In this document: in pieces, positions 8,710 through 15,870 of the stretch
Numbering within the stretch: position 1 is the first letter of the stretch
Layout: every line of letters starts with the position of its first letter
Assembly (NCBI GenBank): GCA_017395365.1
Contig: JAFPUN010000022.1
Location: 1-64,000 of the forward strand
Direction of reading: 5' to 3'
Length of the DNA: 64,000 nucleotides
DNA from: Bacteroidales bacterium
GTDB taxonomy: Bacteria; Bacteroidota; Bacteroidia; Bacteroidales; F082
Position numbers and translations under genes: made by a program
The notes under the pieces: generated by a model
Databases searched by the model: none
Seen by the model: only the letters and a program-made list of their open reading frames with translations
What the model was told of the DNA's origin: nothing

Positions 8710-9552
8710 ATGAAAAAGACACTTGTTTCCATGTTGACCCTTGTGACGCTCTTCGGCAGTCTGTGCCTCAATGCCCAGACGACCGACATCAAGCCGCCGA
8801 AGAACAGCATCCTCTCTGGTCAGCAGCAAATCATGAACGAAAAGACCCCTTCGCCGCTTCCGGTCATCGACGAGTCGAATGTGATGTGGAAGAAGACGGT
8901 GATTAGGGAAATCGACTTCCGTCAGAAGATCAATCAAGTGTTCTACTACCCGATCAATCCGACCGAGGACTGGAGAAACCTCATCACGGTGATCTACGAT
9001 GGCATTCAGAGTGGTGACATCACGCCTTACCGTGTGGAGAACAACATCGACGACATGGTGACTCCCTTGACCTTGGCCGATTTTGAAAAAGAAAACACGA
9101 AGATTGGCGACCCGCCGGTCATCTGGAAAGATGGCGAGGAAGTGCCCAATGAGATCGAATTTAAGGACCGTATGCTCAATGTGACCCGTCTGCGTATCAA
9201 GGAAGACTGGTACTTCGACAAGAAGTTGTCGCAGTTCCTCGTCCGCATCATCGCCCTCGGACCCATCGTTGTCGACGATGACGGTGGTTTGTCACAAGTG
9301 TGCTGGGTGCCTTACGAGGACTCTCGTGACGTGCTGGCCAAGGCCTTTGCCTTCAACCGCAACAACTCGGCACAACGTCGCACCTATGACGAAGTCCTGC
9401 AAAAGCGTATCTTCGACAGTTACATCATCAAAGAAGAGAACGTTTACGACCGTTACATCAACTCCTATGCATTCAATATCGACGCCCTCTACGAATCGGA
9501 GCGCATCAAGAACGAAATGTTCGACTTCGAACAGAGCCTCTGGGAATATTGA
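8710..9552 (+). CDS. gldN: GldN/PorN, type IX secretion ring protein
   Basis: 280 residues. A signal peptide ends CLNA before QTTD, giving an N-terminal Gln. The mature part shows family features: an early segment with VIRE.DFRQKINQVFYYP, and later VIWKDGEEVPNEIEF and CWVPYEDSRDVLAK. GldN binds GldK in the periplasmic ring under the outer membrane. It is the last gene of the cluster and is closed by a strong hairpin terminator 20 bases after the stop codon. Confidence 0.95.
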   Translation: MKKTLVSMLTLVTLFGSLCLNAQTTDIKPPKNSILSGQQQIMNEKTPSPLPVIDESNVMWKKTVIREIDFRQKINQVFYYPINPTEDWRNLITVIYDGIQSGDITPYRVENNIDDMVTPLTLADFEKENTKIGDPPVIWKDGEEVPNEIEFKDRMLNVTRLRIKEDWYFDKKLSQFLVRIIALGPIVVDDDGGLSQVCWVPYEDSRDVLAKAFAFNRNNSAQRRTYDEVLQKRIFDSYIIKEENVYDRYINSYAFNIDALYESERIKNEMFDFEQSLWEY

Positions 9553-9571
9553 TGGTTTGCCAATGACAATG

Positions 9572-9602
9572 AAAAAGGACGCCTTCGGACGTCCTTTTTT
9601 TG
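9572..9602 (+). terminator. Rho-independent terminator of the T9SS cluster
   Basis: AAAAAGGACG (9572-9581) pairs with CGTCCTTTTTT (9590-9600) around a TTCG-containing loop, followed by T residues. Confidence 0.9.
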
Positions 9603-9627
9603 TGCGGTTTTGGTCACAAAACCGCAC

Positions 9628-9660
9628 AAAAAAAGCAGCCGATTATTCAGCTGCTTTTTT
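9628..9660 (-). terminator. Terminator downstream of tRNA-Pro (works in both directions)
   Basis: AAAAAAAGCAGC (9628-9639) pairs with GCTGCTTTTTT (9650-9660). On the minus strand it follows the tRNA by two bases. A second hairpin (GTGCGGTTTT and its complement, 9602-9627) lies just beyond. Confidence 0.8.
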
Positions 9661-9661
9661 G

Positions 9662-9735
9662 TCGGAGTGGCCCGACTCGAACGGGCGACCGCTTGCACCC
9701 CATGCAAGAATGCTAGCCAACTGCACCACACCCCG
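9662..9735 (-). tRNA. tRNA-Pro (anticodon GGG)
   Basis: Read on the minus strand, a full cloverleaf can be drawn. The acceptor CGGGGTG pairs with CACTCCG, the D arm is GTGC...GCAT, the anticodon arm CTTGC/GCAAG holds loop ATGGGGT (anticodon GGG), and the T arm is GCCCG TTCGAGT CGGGC. The discriminator base is A and CCA is not encoded (the sequence continues ACAAAA), so the CCA end must be added enzymatically. The tRNA is followed by an efficient-looking terminator. Confidence 0.93.
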
Positions 9736-9817
9736 ATTGCATGTCAATGCTTTTGCATTTGCGGCTGCAAAGATACGAATGTTTTTTGAATTGATGTTCA
9801 CTTTCCGAAAAAAAAGT

Positions 9818-9825
9818 TACCTTTG
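9818..9825 (+). promoter_or_regulatory. Bacteroidota -7 element (TACCTTTG) before trxB
   Basis: Exact TAnnTTTG match 47 bases before the trxB start. The leader between is filled with the heptamer array. Confidence 0.6.
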
Positions 9826-9833
9826 CAAGGTGT

Positions 9834-9865
9834 AACTCTAAACTCTAATCTCTAAACTCTAAACT
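9834..9865 (+). repeat. Heptamer tandem array (ACTCTAA)n
   Basis: About four and a half copies of the 7-base word ACTCTAA/TCTCTAA, filling the short leader between the -7 element and the trxB ATG. The same word is arrayed at 18321-18348. Confidence 0.75.
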
Positions 9866-9872
9866 GAACAGA

Positions 9873-10814
9873 ATGGAACATGTTGAATGTCTGATAATTG
9901 GCTCTGGTCCTGCTGGCTATACTGCCGCTATTTATACCTGTCGCGCTGATGTGAAAACCGTCATCTACGAAGGCATGCAACCTGGTGGACAGCTCACCCA
10001 GACCACCGAAATCGAGAATTTCCCTGGCTATCCCAAGGGCATTAACGGTCCCGATATGATGGAAGACATCCGTCAGCAGGCCTTACGCTTCGGCGCCGAG
10101 ATTCGCGAAGGCGAAGTCACTGCCATTGATGTCAGTCAGCGCCCCTTTAAGGTGACGACGGAATATGACGGCGAACTCTTGGCTGACTCCATCATCGTGT
10201 CTACAGGTGCGGCTGCCCGTTATCTGGGTCTGCCTACCGAAGAGGAATTCAAAGGCGGTGGTGTGTCGGCTTGCGCGACATGCGACGGCTTCTTCTATAA
10301 GGGGAAGGATGTCGCTGTGGTGGGTGGTGGTGATACCGCCTGCGAGGATGCCACCTATCTGGCCAAGCTCTGCAACAAGGTGTATCTCATCGTCCGCCGC
10401 GATGTATTGCGTGCCTCCAAGGCCATGCAACATCGTGTGCTGAACACGCCCAACATCGAAGTGCTGTGGAAGCATCAGACCAAGGAACTCTTCGGTGAGC
10501 AGCAAGGCTTCATGAAGAAATTGAAGGGTGCTGTGCTGTATCACAGCGATACCAAGGAAGAGCGTACCATCTATGTGGATGGTTTCTTCGAGGCCATCGG
10601 ACACACGCCCAACACAGAGCCTTTCAAGGGCATCCTTGACATGGATGAGGAAGGCTACATCATCACCAAGCCCAAGTCGACGGCTACTAGTGTGGAAGGC
10701 ATCTTCGCTTGTGGCGACTGCCAGGATCGCATCTACCGTCAGGCCATCGTGGCTGCTGGCACGGGTGCCATGGCGGGTATCGAGGTGGAGAGGTATTTGG
10801 CGGAGAATAAATGA
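9873..10814 (+). CDS. trxB: Thioredoxin-disulfide reductase
   Basis: 313 residues, normal for the low-molecular-weight enzyme. It reduces oxidised thioredoxin with NADPH through FAD. Visible are the FAD-binding GSGPAGYTAAIY near the N-terminus, the redox-active CATC (C134, C137), the NADPH-binding GGGDTACEDA, and a C-terminal FACGDCQD FAD motif. It overlaps the next gene by four bases (ATGA), implying translational coupling. It acts in the cytoplasm. Confidence 0.97.
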   Translation: MEHVECLIIGSGPAGYTAAIYTCRADVKTVIYEGMQPGGQLTQTTEIENFPGYPKGINGPDMMEDIRQQALRFGAEIREGEVTAIDVSQRPFKVTTEYDGELLADSIIVSTGAAARYLGLPTEEEFKGGGVSACATCDGFFYKGKDVAVVGGGDTACEDATYLAKLCNKVYLIVRRDVLRASKAMQHRVLNTPNIEVLWKHQTKELFGEQQGFMKKLKGAVLYHSDTKEERTIYVDGFFEAIGHTPNTEPFKGILDMDEEGYIITKPKSTATSVEGIFACGDCQDRIYRQAIVAAGTGAMAGIEVERYLAENK

Positions 10815-11767
10815 TCCTTCAGACTGAAATAAAGATTCAACCTTTGGAGCAAACCATCACCTATGGCGATGGTTTGCTCTTCTTGGGTTCCTGCTTCGCC
10901 GATGAAGTGGGCGCACTTTGCCGTGGCATGGGCTTCGATGCCTTGGTGAATCCTTTCGGTGTGTTGTATAACCCCATCAGCATAGCCAACGCTGTACATC
11001 GTTTGGCCAACGGTAGGTCATTTACCCATGAGGAAGTCATCCGAACGGGAGAGGAGTATTATTGCACCTTCAGCCACAACACGGCTTTTTGGCAGCCGAC
11101 TGAAGAGGCCTTGCTGGAAAGTGTCAATGCCAGTCTTTTGTCGGCGCACAAGCATTTTCAGACTGCTCGTTGGGTTGTTGTCAGTTTGGGGACCTCTTGG
11201 GTGTATCGTTCACTGGAAACGCTTGAGGTGGTCGCCAATTGCCATAAACTGCCATCCTGCCTGTTTGATAGGATTTGCCTTTCGGTATCAACCTCGGTGG
11301 CGGTCCTTTCGGGGTTGGCCAAGATGTATCCCGACAAGCAGTTCATCTTCACCGTGTCACCCTTGCGTCATGTCAAGGATGGCATGCATGGCAACCAAGT
11401 GAGCAAGGCCGCCTTGCTGTTGGCCGTTGACGAAGTGTGCAAGACATTCGACAACGCCCATTATTTCCCCGCCTACGAAATCCTCCTGGACGAGCTGCGC
11501 GATTACCGCTTTTATAAGGAAGACATGGTGCATCCCACCGAGCAGGCCGTGCGCCACATTTGGGAGCGCTTTGTGGATTTCGCCATCGATCCTTCGGAAA
11601 AGCCTGCGATGAAAGCGGCTGCTGAAGTCAAACAGATGCTTCAGCATAAGCCAGTTTTTCCTGAAAGCGAGTCTTTCAAAAGGTTTGAGAGGCAGAAAGA
11701 GGAGAAAATCAACGAGTTGAGACGTGCTTTTCCAAAAGTGTGCTTGGAACTTTTGCCGGAATCATAA
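10811..11767 (+). CDS. GSCFA domain protein
   Basis: 318 residues. The family name motif GSCFA is seen near residue 27 (LFLGSCFADEV), followed by NPFGVLYNP and later a VSLGTSW and a TVSPLRH block. The fold is related to SGNH/GDSL hydrolases, with the Ser of GSCFA as probable nucleophile and a late DMVHPT as the Asp/His pair. The substrate is not known from sequence. It starts inside the trxB stop codon (ATGA overlap), but a functional link to thioredoxin reduction is not established. Its stop codon is followed within one base by a fragment of an XRE regulator gene. Confidence 0.85.
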   Translation: MILQTEIKIQPLEQTITYGDGLLFLGSCFADEVGALCRGMGFDALVNPFGVLYNPISIANAVHRLANGRSFTHEEVIRTGEEYYCTFSHNTAFWQPTEEALLESVNASLLSAHKHFQTARWVVVSLGTSWVYRSLETLEVVANCHKLPSCLFDRICLSVSTSVAVLSGLAKMYPDKQFIFTVSPLRHVKDGMHGNQVSKAALLLAVDEVCKTFDNAHYFPAYEILLDELRDYRFYKEDMVHPTEQAVRHIWERFVDFAIDPSEKPAMKAAAEVKQMLQHKPVFPESESFKRFERQKEEKINELRRAFPKVCLELLPES

Positions 11768-11768
11768 G

Positions 11769-11850
11769 ATGTTGCTCAAAATCTGCGATTTGCTGGACTA
11801 TGATTTCTTCCAGTGCTTTACGGATTGGAGAAACAGTGGAAAGAATAAAG
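11769..11850 (+). pseudogene. 3'-end fragment of an XRE regulator gene
   Basis: Reads MLLKICDLLDYDFFQC, then FTDWR, matching the last third of the intact regulator at 14016-14243. At DNA level 11773-11833 equals 14164-14224 over 61 bases with one mismatch. No helix-turn-helix part is present, so it is a relic or a duplicated gene end. It starts one base after the GSCFA stop codon. Confidence 0.8.
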
Positions 11851-11889
11851 ATTTTTCGGAGTTTCATGGCGGCGTTTCCGAAAAAGCCG

Positions 11890-11897
11890 TACTTTTG
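11890..11897 (+). promoter_or_regulatory. Bacteroidota -7 element (TACTTTTG)
   Basis: Lies 57 bases after the duplicated XRE end. The intact copy is followed at 48 bases by the same CGTACTTTTGC string, so it may have been carried along in the duplication. No plus-strand gene follows it before the convergent gene at 11985, so it may be an orphan. Confidence 0.4.
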
Positions 11898-11984
11898 CAG
11901 GCAGAAATCAATAGGGGAACAGTCCGTAGACGTCCAAAATTTGGTGATGACCTTTCGAGCGAGCCAGCCTGTCGATTTCTTTTT

Positions 11985-12416
11985 TTATGCCTCTATCGCC
12001 GTTATGCAATATTGCACCTTCTCGCCCGTCCGCTTTACGCCTACCATCATTTTCACAAGACCAATGCCTATTAACTCGTGGTGCATCTCCAGCATATAGG
12101 CAAATATCTTTTGATTGGAGACCCCTTTCTTCGGAGGCTTGGGCTTTCCGTAGACTACAGAATACCGAAGTATGGTGTCCAGTTGAAGCAGCGCCAACGT
12201 CGAAGAATATGTCTTTGCGGCATGACGCATGGTTTCATTGATTGAAAGATAGCGTATGTTGATGTAATCTTTCAACGAGCGATTGTAAACTCTTTTGTCT
12301 GGGTTTTCCTCGGTCCATCTGCGATACACCTGTGAAATGACTTCTTCTCTAACGTTTAGTTCTTCTTTGCTGTTCCCCATAGGAATCAGGATAGGTTTGT
12401 TGTCTTGCACGTTCAT
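11985..12416 (-). CDS. Conserved hypothetical protein of Bacteroidota
   Basis: 143 residues, no signal peptide, no membrane segment. The sequence is mixed alpha-helical with a basic middle. Residues near 45-75 (KDYINIRYLSI, then TYSSTLALLQLDTILRY) and the end (GIGLVKMMVGVKR, VQYCITAIEA) resemble, as far as I recall, a small protein often seen in Bacteroides and Prevotella accessory regions, for which no function is known to me. It is the only minus-strand gene between the two copies of the duplicated XRE end. The codon use is plausible for a real gene. Confidence 0.7.
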   Translation of the reverse strand: MNVQDNKPILIPMGNSKEELNVREEVISQVYRRWTEENPDKRVYNRSLKDYINIRYLSINETMRHAAKTYSSTLALLQLDTILRYSVVYGKPKPPKKGVSNQKIFAYMLEMHHELIGIGLVKMMVGVKRTGEKVQYCITAIEA

Positions 12417-12866
12417 TGTTTTGTGTTGTTAGATAATCCGCTGCAAAGATGCAGCCCTTGTCAAGAACAAGCCGTTGATTAAACGTTTGTAGTCGACAGT
12501 AGTCGTTTGCTGTCGGGTATCTTGTTAGTTTTCAATTTGATGATTATTTTTCACGCAGAACTATGGGAATCATGGGAAGCCTGCCGGATGCGGTTTTTTC
12601 GTCGCTTCGCGCTTCCCATAGTTCTGCGGATTCTGCGTGAGAAAAAAGCCACGCTTCGCGCTCCACAAAGTTCTGCGGTTTCTGCGTGGACAATCTCCAT
12701 TGTAAACCTTTGGTTGACACTTCCGACAACCAAAAAGCAAAACCTATCGCTCAATCTGGTTGATGCTGATAACGAGTGTGATACAATGTTTCTCCCTATT
12801 TTTGCTCCGTGATAAACTAACCCTAAAAACCGATGCGCCCGATGGGATATAACTGGGTGAAAAAAT
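12417..12866 (+). repeat. Gene-free 450 bp with palindromic CGCAGAA-word repeats
   Basis: CGCAGAACTATGGGAA (12554-12569) recurs inverted at 12613-12628. A second unit starting CGCTTCGCGCT is repeated directly with a 49-base period (12603-12641 and 12652-12689), each ending in TTCTGCGG.TTCTGCGTG. Open frames across it look like by-products of the repeat. The rest is the promoter region of the next gene. Confidence 0.65.
12797..12804 (+). promoter_or_regulatory. Bacteroidota -7 element (TATTTTTG)
   Basis: Exact TAnnTTTG match 63 bases before the FN3 lipoprotein start. Confidence 0.6.
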
Positions 12867-13370
12867 ATGAAGAAAAAGATTTGGATAGGACTAAGTTCCG
12901 TGTTAGCAATTCTTATGTTGGCTATTGTGGCCTGCACAAAAGAGCCAACGCCAGAACCCGTTTACCCAGGAGGTGGCGGTAGCGGAGGAAGTGGTGGAGG
13001 TGGAAGTACTGGATCAGCTCCATCTGCTCCAGTCATGTTGGGTTGTGAACCTACATATGACGGTTCCGAAGTTAAGGTGTCGTGGAATAGTGTATCAAAT
13101 GCAACAAGTTATAAAGTGTATTGGTATAAAACTGCTTCTAGTGGAGGCCAATATGATATTGACAATTATATTTTGATAAAAACTACAAGTAGTACTTCTT
13201 TCTATCACAATGCTACCCCTCGTGTTTATAATTATTATTGTGTTAAAGCCATAAACGGTTATGGAGAAAGTCCGATGAGTTCACCAGTTTACTGTTGGTT
13301 TGGTAGTGGCAAAAGTGATGACGCTCCATCCTCACCAGCAGATCTTATGTCCGAGAAAGTGAACAATTGA
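12867..13370 (+). CDS. Lipoprotein with one fibronectin type III domain
   Basis: 167 residues. The signal peptide ends in a lipobox (LAIVAC), followed by a short Thr/Pro/Glu spacer and a Gly/Ser-rich linker with repeated GGSGG units. From about residue 52 a single fibronectin type III-like domain is seen (VKVSWNSVSNATSYKVYWY ... YNYYCVKAINGYGESPMS). It is probably anchored in the outer membrane with the domain exposed or periplasmic. Function is unknown. It is rather AT-rich compared with the T9SS genes and is followed closely by a second small lipoprotein, probably in one transcript. Confidence 0.8.
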   Translation: MKKKIWIGLSSVLAILMLAIVACTKEPTPEPVYPGGGGSGGSGGGGSTGSAPSAPVMLGCEPTYDGSEVKVSWNSVSNATSYKVYWYKTASSGGQYDIDNYILIKTTSSTSFYHNATPRVYNYYCVKAINGYGESPMSSPVYCWFGSGKSDDAPSSPADLMSEKVNN

Positions 13371-13395
13371 TTATACAATGATAAATTATCAAATT

Positions 13396-13635
13396 ATGAA
13401 AAAAATACTATTTATTGCAATAGCATTATTTGGTGTACTACTGTTCACTCAATGTTCGAAAAGTTCCTCTTGCAAATGCGAAGAGTATGATGCTACCGAT
13501 AATTACTATTACGGTAGTACAACCATGGACCCCGAATCATGGGGAGCCACAAACTGCAACGATTTGGAAATCAAATTAAAGATGCATGCACTACAGTCTG
13601 GCTACGATGAATACTTCAAATGCCACAAACAGTAA
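13396..13635 (+). CDS. Small lipoprotein, unknown function
   Basis: 79 residues from the ATG at 13396, which gives a compact signal (MKKILFIAIALFGVLLFTQC); an ATG six codons upstream (13378) is also possible. After the lipidated Cys there is a short Ser/Cys-rich segment (SCKCEEYDA) and a Tyr-rich middle. Two more Cys late in the protein (TNCND, FKCHKQ) may form disulfides. No family recognised. It lies directly after the FN3 lipoprotein and ends before a clear terminator. Confidence 0.65.
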   Translation: MKKILFIAIALFGVLLFTQCSKSSSCKCEEYDATDNYYYGSTTMDPESWGATNCNDLEIKLKMHALQSGYDEYFKCHKQ

Positions 13636-13657
13636 AATTGTACCTGAGCATTAAAAT

Positions 13658-13690
13658 GAAAGGAAGTGTCAAATGACGCTTCCTTTCTTT
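13658..13690 (+). terminator. Rho-independent terminator
   Basis: GAAAGGAAGTGTC (13658-13670) pairs with GACGCTTCCTTTC (13675-13687) around AAAT, followed by TTT. Confidence 0.85.
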
Positions 13691-13738
13691 GTAAATCAAA
13701 ATATGAGCAGAATAATCGAAACCAATCGAAATTATCCC

Positions 13739-13746
13739 TACCTTTG
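13739..13746 (+). promoter_or_regulatory. Bacteroidota -7 element (TACCTTTG)
   Basis: Exact match about 270 bases before the XRE gene start, implying a long leader or a separate small RNA. Confidence 0.5.
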
Positions 13747-14015
13747 TCCCCAATCTAAATCGAATGAAAATAGAAGAATAAAACATTGACATATTAACCG
13801 AGCTTTACGCTCTTATTCTCTAAACCGAAAATCGGCAAAATTGGAAGTACAAGAGAAATAAGTGGCGAATGGTTCGCGTCTAAGGGCGTGAGTCGTTTGT
13901 TGTTTATTTGCTTGTACAGGCTTTGCCGAGCCTTCGGTTTCAGATAAGCATCCAAAACGGTTCCGCCCATTTTGTTTGCCTACACGAGCAAGAGGCTCCA
14001 CCAACGGCAAACGCA
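13747..14015 (+). other. Unassigned non-coding leader, ~270 bp
   Basis: It lies between a -7 element and the XRE regulator. No convincing start or frame was found. Several self-complementary stretches are visible, for example GGCTTTGCCGAGCC near 13919 and AACCGAAAATCGG near 13832. It looks more like structured RNA or remnant DNA than a gene. Confidence 0.4.
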
Positions 14016-14243
14016 ATGCAAGAAGAACCGCACATCGGCAACCTCATCAAGGACGAACTCGCCCGCCAGGGTCGCAGCATCACTTGGCTCGCCAAGCAAC
14101 TCGGCTTTTCGCGGCAGAACGCCTACAAAATCTTCAACCGCCCATGGATTTATACGGACCTGCTGCTCAAAATCAGCGATTTGCTGGACTATGATTTCTT
14201 CCAGTGCTTTACGGATTGGAGAAAAGAAAGGAAAAAGGATTAA
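14016..14243 (+). CDS. XRE-family helix-turn-helix regulator
   Basis: 75 residues. A Cro/C1-type helix-turn-helix covers about residues 8-60 (LIKDELARQGRSITWLAKQL, GFSRQNAYKIFN), followed by a short helix LLLKISDLLDYDFFQ and a basic tail. Such small single-domain proteins bind DNA and often regulate their own region. The start at 14016 is chosen because it directly precedes the domain; a longer open frame extends upstream to 13908 but is not protein-like. Its 3' end is duplicated at 11773-11833. No toxin partner is adjacent. Confidence 0.8.
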   Translation: MQEEPHIGNLIKDELARQGRSITWLAKQLGFSRQNAYKIFNRPWIYTDLLLKISDLLDYDFFQCFTDWRKERKKD

Positions 14244-14271
14244 AACACAACCATATTTCCCAAATTATTCG

Positions 14272-14279
14272 TACTTTTG
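14272..14279 (+). promoter_or_regulatory. Bacteroidota -7 element (TACTTTTG)
   Basis: Exact match 123 bases before the pseudouridine synthase start. The CGTACTTTTGC context is shared with 11888-11898. Confidence 0.5.
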
Positions 14280-14401
14280 CCGCCCATTATCGGACTTCGG
14301 TATTCCAATTGTTTGAAACAACGGGACTTGAAAGTCGCGAGTCGCGAAGTCCCGCGTCCCGTAGTCCAAAATCACATCTACAATATTTATACACTAACAA
14401 A

Positions 14402-15868
14402 ATGACTGACAACGAAAGATCTGGCAAGCGTCCGCGCACCAGAAAGCCTGTTGACGAACCCGAAGTGTTCCAACAGAGGAAGTCCTTCAAATTCTATCAC
14501 CGTGACGGTGACGAGGAAGGACACGAAGAGAGAGGATTTGGCGAGAAGCCGAGAGGTGAACGCCGATTTGATGACGAACGTGGCGACCGTAGGTTCGGCG
14601 AACGTAAGTTCGGTGACCGTCCCCGCCGCCGCTTCGATGACGAAAAACGCGGTGAAGGCCGTCGCGATGACCGTCCCCGCCGCAGATTTAACGATGACGA
14701 GCGTCCGCGCCGTCGTTTTGACGACGACAAGCCGCGTGAGCGCCGTTTCCACGACGACGACCGTCCGCGTCGCAGATTTGACGATGACGACAGACCCCGT
14801 CGCCGTTTCGATGATGACAAACCGAGAGAGCGCCGTTTCCGTGACGATGACAGACCGCGTCGCAGATTTAATGACGACGACAGACCCCGCCGCCGTTTCG
14901 ATGACGACAAGCCGCGTGAGCGCCGTTTCCACGACGATGAAGGACCGCGTCGCCGCTTTGATGATGAAGACCGTCCGAGGCGTCGTTTTGATGACGACGA
15001 GCGTCCTCGCCGCCGCTTTGATGATGAGCGTCCCCGTGGTGGCCGCCGCTTCGAAGACCGTCCTCGTCGCCGTTTCGACGACGAAGAAGAGCCGCGCCGT
15101 GGTCGCAAGGGCTATGTCCGCGAGAAAGACCCGCTGTACGACCGCCCGAGAGCTACTGGCGAGATCCGCCTCAACAAATACCTCGCTGACTGTGGCATCT
15201 GCTCACGCCGCGAAGCCGACGACCTCATCAAGGCCGGCTGCGTGACGGTGAATGACGAAGTGATCACCACGATGGGTTATAAGGTCAAGACCACTGACAA
15301 AGTGGTGTATGGCGGCCAGACCCTCAACCGCGAGAAACTGCGCTATCTGCTCCTCAACAAGCCTAAAGGCTATATCACCACCAGCGATGACCCGTATGAA
15401 CGCGACACCGTGATGGAACTCGTCAAAGATGCCTGCCATGAGCGTATCTTCCCCGTGGGCCGTCTCGACAAGCAGACCACTGGCCTCTTGCTGTTCACCA
15501 ACGATGGCGACCTGGCTAAGAAGCTGACCCACCCGAGCAGCGAAGTGCCGAAGCTCTATCATGTGCTCCTCGACAAGCCCTTGACCAAGAACGACATGTT
15601 GCGCATCTCCGAAGGCATCGAACTCGATGACGGCCCCATCGCCGCCGACAGCATCGCCTACGATCAGGATGATGACAGCAAGAAGAGCGTGGGCATCGAA
15701 CTCCACTCGGGCCGCAACCGCATCGTGCGCCGTATCTTCGAACACCTCGGCTATGAGGTGACCAAACTCGACCGCGTGATGTTCGCGGGTCTCGACAAAT
15801 ACAGACTGCCTCGCGGCGAGTGGCGTTTCCTCACCGACCTCGAGGTGGTGAACCTGAAGAAGATCTGA
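14402..15868 (+). CDS. RsuA/RluB-type rRNA pseudouridine synthase with Arg/Asp repeat arm
   Basis: 488 residues. Roughly residues 1-245 are a low-complexity arm of tandem units built from RPRRRFDDD and KPRERRF, strongly charged and probably disordered. Then come an S4 RNA-binding domain (IRLNKYLADCGICSRREADD) and the synthase domain with the catalytic Asp in GRLDKQTTGLLLF. The enzyme converts specific uridines of 16S or 23S rRNA to pseudouridine; which site cannot be told. RG/RD-rich arms are common on this protein in Bacteroidota, and this one is long. The ATG at 14402 is chosen over an upstream in-frame ATG (14204) that lies inside the XRE gene. The next gene starts two bases after the stop codon. 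Confidence 0.92.
   Translation: MTDNERSGKRPRTRKPVDEPEVFQQRKSFKFYHRDGDEEGHEERGFGEKPRGERRFDDERGDRRFGERKFGDRPRRRFDDEKRGEGRRDDRPRRRFNDDERPRRRFDDDKPRERRFHDDDRPRRRFDDDDRPRRRFDDDKPRERRFRDDDRPRRRFNDDDRPRRRFDDDKPRERRFHDDEGPRRRFDDEDRPRRRFDDDERPRRRFDDERPRGGRRFEDRPRRRFDDEEEPRRGRKGYVREKDPLYDRPRATGEIRLNKYLADCGICSRREADDLIKAGCVTVNDEVITTMGYKVKTTDKVVYGGQTLNREKLRYLLLNKPKGYITTSDDPYERDTVMELVKDACHERIFPVGRLDKQTTGLLLFTNDGDLAKKLTHPSSEVPKLYHVLLDKPLTKNDMLRISEGIELDDGPIAADSIAYDQDDDSKKSVGIELHSGRNRIVRRIFEHLGYEVTKLDRVMFAGLDKYRLPRGEWRFLTDLEVVNLKKI
14630..15100 (+). repeat. In-frame coding repeats for RPRRRFDDD units
   Basis: DNA words such as CCGTCGCCGTTTCGATGA recur in frame at an irregular spacing of about 27-45 bases. 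Codons vary between copies (Arg and Asp synonyms), so selection seems to act on the protein. Such an array could change copy number by slippage. Confidence 0.75.
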
Positions 15869-15870
15869 CC

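Noticed and set aside
7382-8722. 446-codon minus-strand frame opposite gldM
   Set aside because: Lies fully across gldM and the start of gldN, rich in His/Gly/Val as typical antisense shadow; gldM is well supported.
12507-12812. 101-codon plus-strand frame in the gap before the FN3 lipoprotein
   Set aside because: Most of it is translated palindromic CGCAGAA repeat; no protein-like features and it runs into the next promoter.
14497-15108. Long minus-strand frame of Arg/Ser repeats opposite the pseudouridine synthase
   Set aside because: It is the mirror of the plus-strand Arg/Asp repeat; low complexity with no start context, promoter or domain.
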